A stretch of DNA of 64,000 bases, taken from NCBI RefSeq assembly GCF_905475345.1, contig NC_066603.1, forward strand, positions 434,001 to 498,000, given 5' to 3'. This DNA comes from Vespula vulgaris (taxonomy: Eukaryota > Arthropoda > Insecta > Hymenoptera > Vespidae). The translations under genes were made by a program, and so were the position numbers. The notes under the pieces were generated by a model. The model had not been told where the DNA came from. It made no database searches and was given only the letters and a program-made list of their open reading frames with translations. Each line of letters opens with the position of its first letter. Position 1 is the first letter of the stretch. Of this stretch, positions 47,211 through 58,402 are shown piece by piece.

Positions 47211-48846
47211 AAAAAGAAGATAAAAAGAAAATACACGAGAGCGAACAACGAGGAAAAAATCGAAACGAACGAATGACTCTTTAATATTTAAAATAACTTC
47301 TTTACGTATCTTTAAAGAAGATCGTCGTAACGCGTGAAATAGGAGTAAAAGATACCGAGAAGGTCGAATATTGGAAGTCTTATCCTTGAATGGGATGGTC
47401 TTTGCGAACGGCAGGTACGAAAAGGATACGAACCCGAAGACTTCCTTTGTTCGGAATCCTTATATGTGTACTCGTATGGATGCGATAGGAAAAAATTTGT
47501 TTAGAAAGTCTGTGCGCGCCGGCCGTGAGTCACGTGTAGTAGTAGAGACACAAATACATCCAGATATACCTGACCGTGCGACTCGCCTAAGCGCCGCCTT
47601 TACACAAACATCTATTACTCTCATATCTTATGGCGAATGGCAACCTTTTTAATTAACGTTTATTTGTAATTTTTTTTTTTTTTAATTGTAAGGAAAAAAC
47701 TTGGAAAGAAATCCTATATAGACGGGACCGTACAAAGCGACAACCTCGGCGATTTATTTTTTAATTAAAAGAAGACAAGATCTTAGAAATGAAAGAAATA
47801 GATTGTAAAGAATGCAAACGATTATTCCGCGAAACCTTTCGTAAATCGTTTTCGAAATTAATTTTCAATTGGTCGCATCGTATTCGATCGTTCGTACTCG
47901 ACGAGTGTTCCATAGATTTCTTTCAGAGATTATTATATTTCATTAGAAAAAGCGTAATACGAGAAAAATGTGTTAATGAAATAAATTCTGCAAACAACGA
48001 CGGCAGCATTATATCGAACGTTTCGGTGTTGGAAGGTGTGTCGTTTACTCGCTCTGATTTTTCTTACTCGAGGAAATCCGATAGGATGGTTATATTTTAT
48101 TCGAACGATCCTAAAACTCGAGAGGAAATTAATTAATGCCAGGCGTATCGCGTGTCCGTGAGCAAAGGAGGGTGAATCGAATCGATAGACAACGCGTTTC
48201 TCTTCGAAATGAAAAAACAAATGATTTCTTTCTCTCTCTTTCTCTCTTTCATACGATCGATTATTTTTCCAAGAAGTTAAAATTATCGGTACGTGCCAGC
48301 TTGCAAGGAGGTGAATCGAGGTCGAGACGCCTACAATAAGCGACCATTGTGTCACTCCGATATTCTTGAATTAAATTGGATTCAACAGAAATATCAAACG
48401 TTGCCATTCTATTCCGATGAAAAGAAACTATCGAGATGATCGATCTAATAATAAAAATTTGTATCCACCGATTATATGCTACGACAATAAAATTGGGAAG
48501 ACTGCGTGGAGTTAATTAGCTCGTTTGCTTTCCGAGCGACGTAATCTCTTCCTTTTTTTTTTTTTCTAGAAGTAAGCGCGCGTACAAAAATTATTTACGA
48601 TGCAAATGCCTTTCGAAGTTGTCGACGGGGACAAAGAACGAAGGAATAAACGTACGAACGTCGTTGAAGCGACGAGAGAGTCGTTACGACAGGTGCACTC
48701 GAAATCTCCCTCGGAACGACAATAAATTTACTGCCGAGAACGTAAATAGTCCGGCATGATCGCCACGTGTAGTAGCGAACCCTGTCCCTTTGAAAACAAG
48801 GGTAAAAAGAAGGTTAAAAAGAAATTGTCCGTTCTATTTCGACAGG

Positions 48847-50398
48847 ATGGCTGGGCCAGGGACGGCCTCAGCCGGAGTTGGAGGCGGAGGAGGTGGTCAA
48901 CAAGTAACAGCGGCCTCGAATCTCCCTGCTAACGCTTTGCTAAGCTACAAGAGGACCTGGTGGCGAAGAGTGGCCCCCTGCTTGGCTTTTCTGGCAGCTT
49001 TTTCAACCGCTATGGCGTTACTTCTTGTTTGGAGCGAAGCTGCTGCATTGAGGTAAACTTTTATTTCGACGCTCTCAAATTACGATCATTTTTATTTGCA
49101 TCGTTCGAGGAATTTTCGATTAAAGCGCGTTAATTAACTCGTTAATCATTTTACCGTATCGAATAGGAGTCCATTTGCATCGATTCTTATTCTCTTTTAT
49201 TGCTACCGATCTCAAGGGTGATCATCAATTTTCTCGCAAACGAGAACGTTCGAAACTTTAAAGCCGACCTTTCGATATTACAGAAGGCAAGCCTTCGACG
49301 CGAACATGACGAGGGACTACGTACTTTACAGCGTCTCCATGGACAATCCTCAGCTGATCGCTTACATACGCGAGGTTCATTTTAAACCAACGACTCATCA
49401 AGAGTTCTTAAACGCTACGCAAACCTCCGAGGAGAAGTACGTTGCGAGTTTGACGCAAAATAAACGCGAGGGTGTCTACATCGAATATATCAGCAGGGTA
49501 GGATTTACTTTTCATTTATGATTTATCTTTCGAATTTATTTAATCGCATTCCGATCTTTTTGATGCGCCAATTCGGAGAACTTTTTTTTTTTTTTAATAA
49601 CTATCTAGACATCCAATTTCAATCGTAGGAACAAAATTGCCATTTATTTTCTTCTTTCTTTTTTTATCCTTCTCTCTCAGATAGGAGCAATGTCCAGTAC
49701 AGCCTGGCTCGATTCGAATTTGAATTGGAGAGGCGTCTTGATCCTTACAGATCCTAGAAGCTTCTTCGAGGCTCAAAAAAGCAGTCGTAATTCAAAAACG
49801 AGAGTACTTCATTCTTGCTTGAGTACCGACAAAGTCATAAAAGAAGTAAGCCTTCGTTTAAGAAATTTGTCGAAAGAAAATAGTGATCGATCGGCTAGAT
49901 CGCATTCTTTGATATTTCAGATAACGTATCATCAGGAATCCGAGGTCCAAGTTACCAAATTAGGCGAAGGACCGAACAGTCTTGTGTCGTCGGACGAGAG
50001 TTTGCCGACGACCAGGTTGAAATGTTTTCCTCTTTACAGTGTACTGTTGGCTTACAACGTCACAACTTTAGATTACTTGAGTCTCGACAGTCCGGATATT
50101 CAAGATGGACAGGTAAAGTTGAAATTTTATTTTTCATTCGTCATATAGGATATTTGTTTCCTTTATTTTTCCTTTTTTTTTATCGTTATTTGACCTTCTT
50201 TATCACGGACAGGTACTAGACACGATCCCTTGGGAAATCATAAGGATATCTGTTCTTTCTATACGTTGGAGTACGCATCATAGCACGACGGAAACGAAGA
50301 ATCTCATCGACAAGCTCAATAGCAGGAGATATAAACTCGTCGAAACGACGGACACTGGAAAAAGGATATTTATTTACAGCACTCTCTTAAAGATCTAA
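48847..50398 (+). CDS. Star: Protein Star, type II membrane protein with FkbM-methyltransferase-like domain
   Basis: Five exons, 48847-49052, 49284-49497, 49681-49845, 49921-50112 and 50213-50398, give 320 aa. A Gly-rich N-terminus and KRTWWRR precede one membrane span (about 42-62, APCLAFLAAFSTAMALLLVW), so the long C-terminus should be lumenal. There follow MDNPQLIAYIREVHF, and an FkbM-like fold: YISRIGAMSSTAWLD, NWRGVLILTDP, FPLYSVLLAYNVTTLDYLSLD and DTIPWEIIRISVLSI. The usual acidic SAM-binding motif (DIGAxxG) appears as SRIGAMS, so it may be catalytically dead. In Drosophila, Star escorts EGF-receptor ligands such as Spitz from the ER to Rhomboid. This protein is much shorter than fly Star (about 600 aa), lacking most of its N-terminal extension. 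The ATG lies directly behind TTTCGACAG, a likely acceptor, so a non-coding first exon lies upstream. Name assigned from memory of the family; an unnamed Star-like paralogue is possible. Confidence 0.8.
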
Positions 50399-50745
50399 TT
50401 CGTCCGAATTAGAAAATATCGTCGTGGATCGATCATGGACGTAAGGAGAAAGAGAAAGAAAGAAACAGACGACTCTTGCCTTTCCAAAGTCCACGAACTT
50501 ATCGTAGATCCTTAAAATTTCGTCTGATTTTGTTTTTTCTTTCTTTCTTTCTTTTCTCCGTCTCCGCAAAGAGACGTACTATGGGTACTTAAAATCAAGG
50601 ATCGAACGTCGTCGAGCAGTCCCGATTTTTACATTCGTTAGAAATGTCCAAATTTAACGATCGTCACATCTTATTTTCGATTCTCGCGCGACGAAATTAA
50701 GCTCGCAATGACGATGACGATAACGACAATGACGATGACAACGAT

Positions 50746-50780
<35 letters not shown>

Positions 50781-52413
50781 CGAAAACAGCGACAATGACG
50801 ATTTCGATCTCGTTCGTTTATGTCGGATACATTACTCTTTGCGATTTAATCGATTTAATCTTTTTTCGTTTTTCCCTTTTCATCGATTGTACACCGTATC
50901 GTATTTAACAACGACGATCAAAAGCGAGTGAAAGAGATTAGGATTTTATTTTCCGTCCATGCGAACGTTACACATGACAAAGACTGAGCTGATCGAGCTT
51001 AATCGCGAGAGTTATCAGAGGAAGAAGGATCGAACGAATACGCGATGCCTTATTTACTTATTTACATGCATACACACATGCAAACACACACACACACAAA
51101 TACACACACACACACACACACAGAGTATGCAAACCAAAAAGCTACGAGAAATAGTGACATTTACTTTCGTACGATTTTACATTATAAGTTCATTTTTAAT
51201 CTAATTATAAGCTAAGTTATATAACAAACCACCGAACGTTTTACGATGGAAAGCGTGTATTTTATTTTCTTTTTTTTTCTTTTTTTTTCTTCTCCCTTTA
51301 TTGCGGAGAACTCGTTGCGTCGATGAGGTGAGATGAATGCAAGAGAATGTATATGTATGCGAGAGAGAGAGAGAGAGAGCGAGAGCGAGAGCGAGAGAGA
51401 GAAAGAGAGAGAAAGAGTACCTCTACAGAGATAATCCGGTGAGATACTCCCGAATACCTAAAGTACGGGCCTTACTAGAATGTAAGATGATATTTGATAA
51501 GGATAATTTAGAATGTTTTACAGCGTAGCAAAGATATCGGCTAAAGAAACGAGACGAAGATCTCTTTGATTAGAGAAAAACAATATCGATCGAATGGCGA
51601 GCTTCGAGATACGAGTAAAAATTTAGAACTTTCGTCAAACGAGTTAAGTATCAATCGATTTTTATGAATATAAAAATAAATTGAATGTACGACGTTTAAT
51701 CTGAAAAAATATTGGAAAGAAATATCAGAAACGATCATCGATATCGATATTTCTTCTTGCTACTGTATTTTGCGAAGCTCACGTAGGCCATTCGCACGAT
51801 GTATTTATTCGAAGAGCCCGTGTTATCCTTCGTAGATCATTCCAGGACTCGCCTAAATCGAGACTCGCACATTTTTGCTACTATATTACTTATCTATGTA
51901 CGTATGTACTCTGGTCCTCGTCTAAAAGACGTCTTACGTTACATTTTTCCGCCCTTCTCCCTTTTCCCTCCCCTTCCTTCTCTCCCTTCTTCTCATCCTG
52001 TGACCACTCGATCTTGTGCCTTTTTCTTCGTTTCTTCTATTCGTATATTTTTTTTTTCTTTTTTATCATACATATTATTGATAACGTACGTGTAAGTTGT
52101 ATTATTGACGTCGAGTAAGTTTTTTTTGTACCTTTGCTTTACAAGAGAGCGTCGATTCCTTTTGAGAGCAATAAATAGGAAATATATTTTGAATCACGCT
52201 TACGAATCTTTCATTCATTTGTAAAATCCCCAATATGTATTGTACATTTCCGCTTGAATCGCGATATCCAAGTTCGTGCATTCGTTGATATTCTATTTGA
52301 AATAAAATCGATCGTCGTTCAAAGCTCTAATCGCTAAACAAATCTTGTAGCTCGTTCGTTATTGGCTTTGAAGTTGTGATAACGAAGCGACTGCTTTCAT
52401 AGAAAGAAAAAGA

Positions 52414-52444
<31 letters not shown>

Positions 52445-55400
52445 CAAGTGGAGTACCTCGTTTTTCTTTATTTTCCTTTTCCATTTTTTCCTTCGTAATT
52501 TTTTGCTAACCGAGCAAGCATTACTCTTTTTTCGTTCGTAACTCGCTTTAATAAATCAGATAACGAACGTACGAAGAGTGATATCGATCGCCAATGAAAT
52601 ATTTATCATAAATGATTTATTGATAAATGAGCTTTCATTGCTATTATCGAATGATCATAAACGACGATATTACTGGCGATCGTTTATAAAAATTTATTTC
52701 ACTCATTCATTCAAATTTTTATTCGACCTGCACGTGGCTTTGATGGTTCCTAATAAAGATAGCCCTTTCGATCGAGAATAGATCGAGACGAACTGTCGTA
52801 TTTTATAAAGGATGCTTTGAATAAAAAATAGTCATTCCTTCTTCTAGACGGACTTCTACGAAGCCGACTGAAAAGGGATCGTTTAAAGCGCTTTAAATAT
52901 TTGCGATCTGTGTTATTATCGTAACGAGTCGGTACGTCAATTTGAATGATCATTCCTGATAACGAAGCGTCAACGTGCCAGTCTCAAGACAGTTGAGTGA
53001 GATGTTAACGAGGATCGACGTTTTCGTTTATCGTTCTCGCACAATCGTTTCCGTGTATTCCAAACGATAGATATATCTTTATGTAATTAGAATAAAACGT
53101 TGCATACGATCTGAACGAAAGGAGATCTATTTGAATTAGACTAATGTGTCATAGACTCGAGAAAAAAACTGACTCGAGCGACAAACGTAATTTATCATTC
53201 TCAATGAAGTACATATATAGGAATTGTCACAAGACTTGTAAAAAATTGTAAAAAAAAAAAATAAAAAACAAAAAAGACGAATTTAAAAGAACGATTAAAA
53301 GGTTCGTTTTCTACCAGAAAGACAGCTGCTCATTAATATGCAACGTGATACCTTTGATGTAGCACCTTTCTTTGCTCGCATTGCTGGAAGATGCAAATGC
53401 TTTCCAACGTCGTCAACCACCGACGGTAACCGCAGGCTCTGCGTTCGAATTAGATTCTCTTTAGCCTTCAAAACGCGTTGGCATACGTTTATTGCGTTCC
53501 CAAAAGACCGACAAAGGTACGACTAACCGTGTATAATCGCGTCTACAATTCAAATTCAAATTCATAGAACGTCGGACTAGAAAATTCGGACTACGAGGCC
53601 AAACTTATTCCGTTTTCTCTTTATCCGGATGTTTACTTTCTTCAGAAAAAATTTCTTCTCCAATGGGATTAAGAATCAAGAAGAATATTTTCAAGGAACA
53701 TATCGAATCGTATACGAGTATCGATCGTTAACGAACGATCTTCCTCTTATCTTTCGATTTGAAAAATATCGTCGCTTGAAAAAATTGATCGTGCGTCGAT
53801 CAATGAAAAAAGGAAGAAAATGATTACGACGATCAAGAAATTACGTGGGGTAATCGATTACTCGATTCGAGTATTGATTATCCAATTCTTGATTCTGGAG
53901 GATCAAGCTATAGACGTTTTCTTGTATAAGCACAAGTCAAGAAAAAGAGAGAAAATAAGATTGTAGCGATTTGTGGTTTAAACGTTTCTCGATCGACTTA
54001 CTCGGTTAACTCGGAGGCAAAGTAATACGATAATCCAATCATGAAGTTCTCTTTTCAAGCAAAAACAAAAAAAAAAGAAAAGGGAAAAAGAAAAAGAGAG
54101 AAGAAAGGGGGATGAACCGATGATCAGAATCGCATCATAGAAATTATCTCTATTGACGTTGCACGACGTTAATTATTAGCGAACAGATGCGATCGCAAAG
54201 GTTCTTTTTCTTTTTTTCTTTTTTTTTCAAAAAGCATAGAGGACCGAACCAGTGCAATCTCCTTGCGCGTCCATAATTATTTCCAACAATCGGCGTAATG
54301 TTCGTAATCGCGCGATAGAGTCGATCGATCGATGCGCGATAATTGTTCTGATAATTGTTTTACCTCTAATGCTTTCGAAAAGACATTTGCGCGTTTATTA
54401 ACTCTCGTTTAACAAAAGCGTTAATGATCGTTAGAGCTTGTAACACGACGAAGGAACAACGTTCGGTTTGTGCAGTAATTCTTAAAATTAGAACAAGAGG
54501 CGTCGTTATCGAAATATTCCGTTCGATATATTCTATAAATTTATCCATCTAATAAAGAAAGAACGAGGAAATGAAACAACGCGATCGTTCGTACATGACA
54601 GAAACATTGAAACTCGGTAGGAAACCTAACTATCTACTCGCAAAAGCAACGTTTAGTTTAATGCAAATTTCCTAAGACCACGACGATAGAACACGTTTGC
54701 CGTCAAAGGCACGCGAATACGCAAAGCGGTTTGCAGAAATGCGTTCCCGATGAGATCCTTTGATGGCAAGTCCCTTTATTTGCTACGAGTAGAACGATCG
54801 ATGTAGTTACTCGATTTTCAGGGATTACAAACTGTTAAACTGTTATCGATAGACTCGAGAGAATCATTGACACGATATTACATCGCGTCGTTTATTAATT
54901 TTTCATTGTTATTTCTTAATTTTCAAACGATACTTCAAATAAAACACGATAATCTCGTCGTTCACGAAACTGGAACATTATCGAGAGAAACACAAAGGAT
55001 TCTTAAAAGTCTGTATTTTATCGTTTCTATGGAAGGCCGAGCCAATCGGCGCCAATAATGTTGAATAGAATTTTCGACTCCGCTAGTTGATTACTGTTTA
55101 TCGTGATTTATAAATTTTTGTATTTCGCCTCTTTCGAAGTCAATAGATAAGTCCGATTAGTGATAATGTTGGTTAGATAGTGGCGAGTGTGATATACGAT
55201 TAGCTCGTTCTCGACGAGTCCATTCGGTTTTCTTCTAGCGAGTTTGCTCAATTCGAAATGTAGCTTTTCATCATTCGTATTAATTAATTTGCTAAAGAAC
55301 ATCGAAATCACGCGTCTTCTTTTTCCTCTTTTTCTACTTCTTTCGTTCTTTTATATCTTTCCTATTTCATTTTCATCGCCGTCGAGGATCTTCTTCGATC

Positions 55401-55471
55401 GAAAAAGATCTCAAAGAGTGAACGTTTTCGTCGTCTACTTTCTCGGAAAAGAAGAATTCTAAATCACAGAA
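50399..55471. other. Intergenic interval Star / Tret1-like
   Basis: No conserved coding exon. Holds a (GAC/GAT)n array (separate entry), a CA tract (51084-51121), GA tracts (51361-51416, 52414-52445) and poly-T/poly-A runs. Plus-strand AATAAA hexamers at about 51674 and 52172 could end Star transcripts, which implies a long 3' UTR. The last few hundred bases must include the promoter of the transporter. Confidence 0.5.
50707..50802. repeat. (GACGAT)n-type trinucleotide array
   Basis: About 95 bp of GAC, GAT and AAC triplets just downstream of Star. Non-coding; resembles the GTC array at 44.8 kb read on the other strand. Confidence 0.85.
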
Positions 55472-58402
55472 ATGGAGGAAACAGGAATGCTAAACGGTGC
55501 ACCCGTTCGTCAGGATAGCAAGAAACTCTGGCAGTACTTCACGACGATTTCCGGTATTTAAACGAGAGCTCTAACGTTTCCCCATAGATTTTATTTTTCT
55601 TCCGTCGAACGAACATTCCGAGTTTTGAATTGGAAAATGATCGAATTCAAATTTCTTCCAATTTCATGTACGATCGGTACGAAAGGGGGTAGATAAGCCG
55701 AGTCCAGTTCTTTTTCATTTTTTTTTCTTCCTTTTTTTTCCTTCCTCCAATTTTTTCAAGTGCAAAAAAATGAATCGATCGTCGTCTATCTCTCATTCGA
55801 TATAAGCGTAAGTGTCTTATCGAGAATGATTACGTTTATCCACTTCGAAAATACGAATAGAAAAGAAAAAGATAAATAGGTACTGATTTCTCGAGGTTTA
55901 AAATTTTCCAGAGAGATCTATTATTTTCTTTTTTCCTTAAGATAGAATAAGATAGTGGAAAGTTCGGTAATATTTCCTGTTTAGTCGGTCACGCCCTTTT
56001 GACTCGACGATCGGAAAAGTACGAGCGAGGCTTGTAACGTCAAGAAACATAGATGATAGCTACTCAAAATCTTATTACGTCGAACCGAGAAAATATTTGA
56101 AAGCTAAGAGAAATCTTCCTTTAAATCTTCATTCCATTGGCAATGGTAAGGCACACGAATGATGGAACGAGTGCTTTCAAAGAAGAGTGGATAAGTAAAA
56201 GCTCTTCGGATTCCTCCTATATCGTTGTGTACGTACCTACGTAGTTGATTTTTCAAAGGATCACTCCCTCTCCTCCTCCTCCTCCTCCTCCTTCCCCTCT
56301 CATCCTCTCGTTCCTCTCTTCTTCATTTTACGGTACACAAGTCGCGGTATTATTTTTCTCTTTTCAGTAAACTCCACAGCAGCGAGTTTGTGGAAAATTT
56401 AATGGTGAAACGTCGTTTTTCTGCTCTTTAACGATTAATAACACGAGAGTATGTACTTTGAAACGGTATCTTTCAAAGTACATACTCTCGTATAAAAAAT
56501 ATTCCAGATATATCTACGTTTCTTCTTCTTCTTCTTCTTCTTCTTTTTCCCTTCCTTTTCTTTGAAAGAACGAGCTACTTTGTACTCTTTTTAAGAGGTT
56601 TCAACTTTAAACAACTCAAGTCTTTCGCGTATAAATACTGCTCTCTTTTTAGGCAATCCCAACAACGTTTCCTTCACAACGAATTTTATCGTTGGATGAA
56701 AATTAATCATTCCTAATGTCTTCCGATAAGAAATCGTCGAACGAAAGAGATGCTAAAATTCTTTGACTTCGAATAGAGAAATATAATTCGTCTTATCAAA
56801 TAGAAACAAATAAAAAGGAATATCGTGTTTTTTCTATAGTCTGCTTATTGGCTGTCGGTGTTGGAACAGCTATGGCATGGACGGCACCGGTATTGCCTCT
56901 TCTCTACGAACCTGACAATTGGTTGGTGATAACGAAGGACGAAGGCTCGTGGGTTGGTTCGTTGTTAGCATTGGGAGCTATGTTGGGTGCTTTACCATCC
57001 GGCAAAATGGCAGACAAATTGGGTCGAAAAAAGTCCCTCATGTTGTTGGCCGCACCCTTTCTAATATCTTGGGCGATAATCATCGTAGCCTCTAGCGCTT
57101 GGATGCTCTATGTAGCCAGGCTGATCGTTGGTACTAGCGTCGGTGCATCTTGCGTTTTGGTACCCACTTACATCTCCGAAGTCGCTGAGACGTCGACCAG
57201 AGGCACTCTCGGTGCTTTCTTCCAATTATTTCTTACAGCTGGCATATTATTGGTCAATGCATTAGGCTCTATCGTCAGTTACACGACTCTGGCGATAATC
57301 TGTGCGCTCGTCGAAGTTGCATTCTTGGCGACATTCTTTTGGATGCCTGAGTCACCACAATGGCTCATCGTACGTATCGTTCAAACGTTCCTCCTTTTAT
57401 CTCCTCGAAAGAATGTTTATAATAATCTTAAAATATCCTTCCTCTAGAATATGGAAAGAAGATCAGAAGCCGAAATGGCGATGAAAGTACTTCGCGGTGA
57501 CTCTTACAATCCCAACGAAGAGATGACGATTATAGAAAGCGCAAAGGAAGAAGCATCGTCCAAAAAATCTTCCTTCCTCGATATCTTTCGTACGGTCGGA
57601 TCTAGAAGAGCTTTCATATGTTCTTGCGGCGGTATGCTCTTCCAACAACTTTCCGGAGTAAACGCCGTTATTTTCAACACTTTGGAAATCTTTCAAGCGG
57701 CTGGAAGTTCTTTACCTTCCGAAGTAGCCGCGATAATCGTTTCATTGGTTCAGGTAATTTCTTTTTCCTGACGATTCGCAAGGAATGTTTGAAAAAAAGT
57801 TTTCTTATTATATTAGTTTTTTATCTTCTGCCTCCCTCCCTCTCTTGCAGGTGGTAATGTCCGGTGCAGCGGCGGCGATCGTGGACCGAGCTGGTAGGAA
57901 ACCATTGCTCATGTTCTCTTCCGGATTATTAGCTATTTGTCTCTTAGCATTAGGCATTTATTTCAAAAAGAAGGACGATGGCGATGACGTCAGCTCGTTA
58001 GGTTGGCTACCACTGGCTTCTCTGACTCTTTTCATGGTTGCCTTTTCCGTTGGGTAAGCCAATCGAATAAAATTAATGGGAGCGTATACATCCCAATATA
58101 TCGGCTAAATACTTTACTATGTTTGTCATAGGTTGGGCCCAGTGCCTTGGATGCTGACCAGCGAATTGTTCACTGCCGAGTTGAAAGGGATCGTCTCTAG
58201 TGTCGCCGTTACGCTAAATTGGTTCTTGGTCTTTTGTGTGACAAAACTTTTCCCAGCCATGACAGAAAAGCTGGGCATGGGTGGTACCTTTTGGTTCTTT
58301 GCAGTAATCATGGTGGTCGCAACCGTCCTCACTTACTTCGTATTGCCAGAAACAAAAGGGAAATCGATCAGAGAAATTCAAGACGAATTGAATGGCGTTT
58401 GA
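55472..58402 (+). CDS. Tret1: Facilitated trehalose transporter Tret1-like, MFS sugar porter
   Basis: Five exons, 55472-55553, 56840-57369, 57448-57753, 57851-58053 and 58132-58402, encode 463 aa, typical of the family. The first exon gives a short cytoplasmic N-terminus (MEETGMLNGAPVRQD) and the start of helix 1, and joins in frame to VCLLAVGVGTAMAWTAP. Sugar-porter signatures are present: GSLLALGAMLGALPSGKMADKLGRKK (loop 2-3), ARLIVG, PTYISEVA, PESPQWL after helix 6, QQLSGVNAVIFN in helix 7, DRAGRKPLL, GPVPWMLTSELF in helix 10 and PETKGKSI after helix 12. Twelve membrane helices can be counted. Insect members of this class move trehalose or glucose through the plasma membrane; which sugar cannot be told from sequence. 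The upstream ATG exon was chosen because its donor phase fits; the sequence AATCACAG just before it may be an acceptor, so a further leader exon is possible. A poly(A) signal may lie near 59167. Confidence 0.9.
55554..56839. other. Intron 1 of the Tret1-like gene
   Basis: 1.3-kb intron with CTC- and TTC-repeats (56266-56300, 56519-56545) and a perfect hairpin (separate entry). No coding sequence seen. Confidence 0.6.
56443..56491. repeat. Perfect 21-bp inverted repeat with 7-nt loop
   Basis: Positions 56443-56463 and 56471-56491 are exact reverse complements, separated by CGGTATC. There are no mismatches or bulges. It lies in intron 1 of the Tret1-like gene, on the sense strand 350 bp before exon 2. 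At 49 nt total it is shorter than ordinary pre-miRNAs. It could be a recent template-switch mutation, an RNA hairpin or a tiny palindromic element remnant. Confidence 0.9.

Larger units (their letters stand above)
41385..48846. other. Head-to-head interval between STK32 and Star
   Basis: 7.4 kb separating two divergent start codons. It is rich in GA/CT dinucleotide tracts (42125-42140, 42600-42670, 43246-43272, 44269-44294, 44573-44606, 45092-45147, 45223-45250, 45675-45724, 47179-47205), a GGA run near 45640-45672, a GTC array (separate entry) and locally GC-rich patches. Long open frames here on both strands are low complexity (poly-Ser, Thr, Arg/Glu) and follow from the repeats. Promoters and non-coding first exons of both genes are expected inside it. 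Confidence 0.55.

Noticed and set aside
56443..56491. Pre-miRNA gene
   Set aside because: Stem is perfect and the whole hairpin is only 49 nt with a 7-nt loop, unlike animal pre-miRNAs (about 60-70 nt or more with mismatches).
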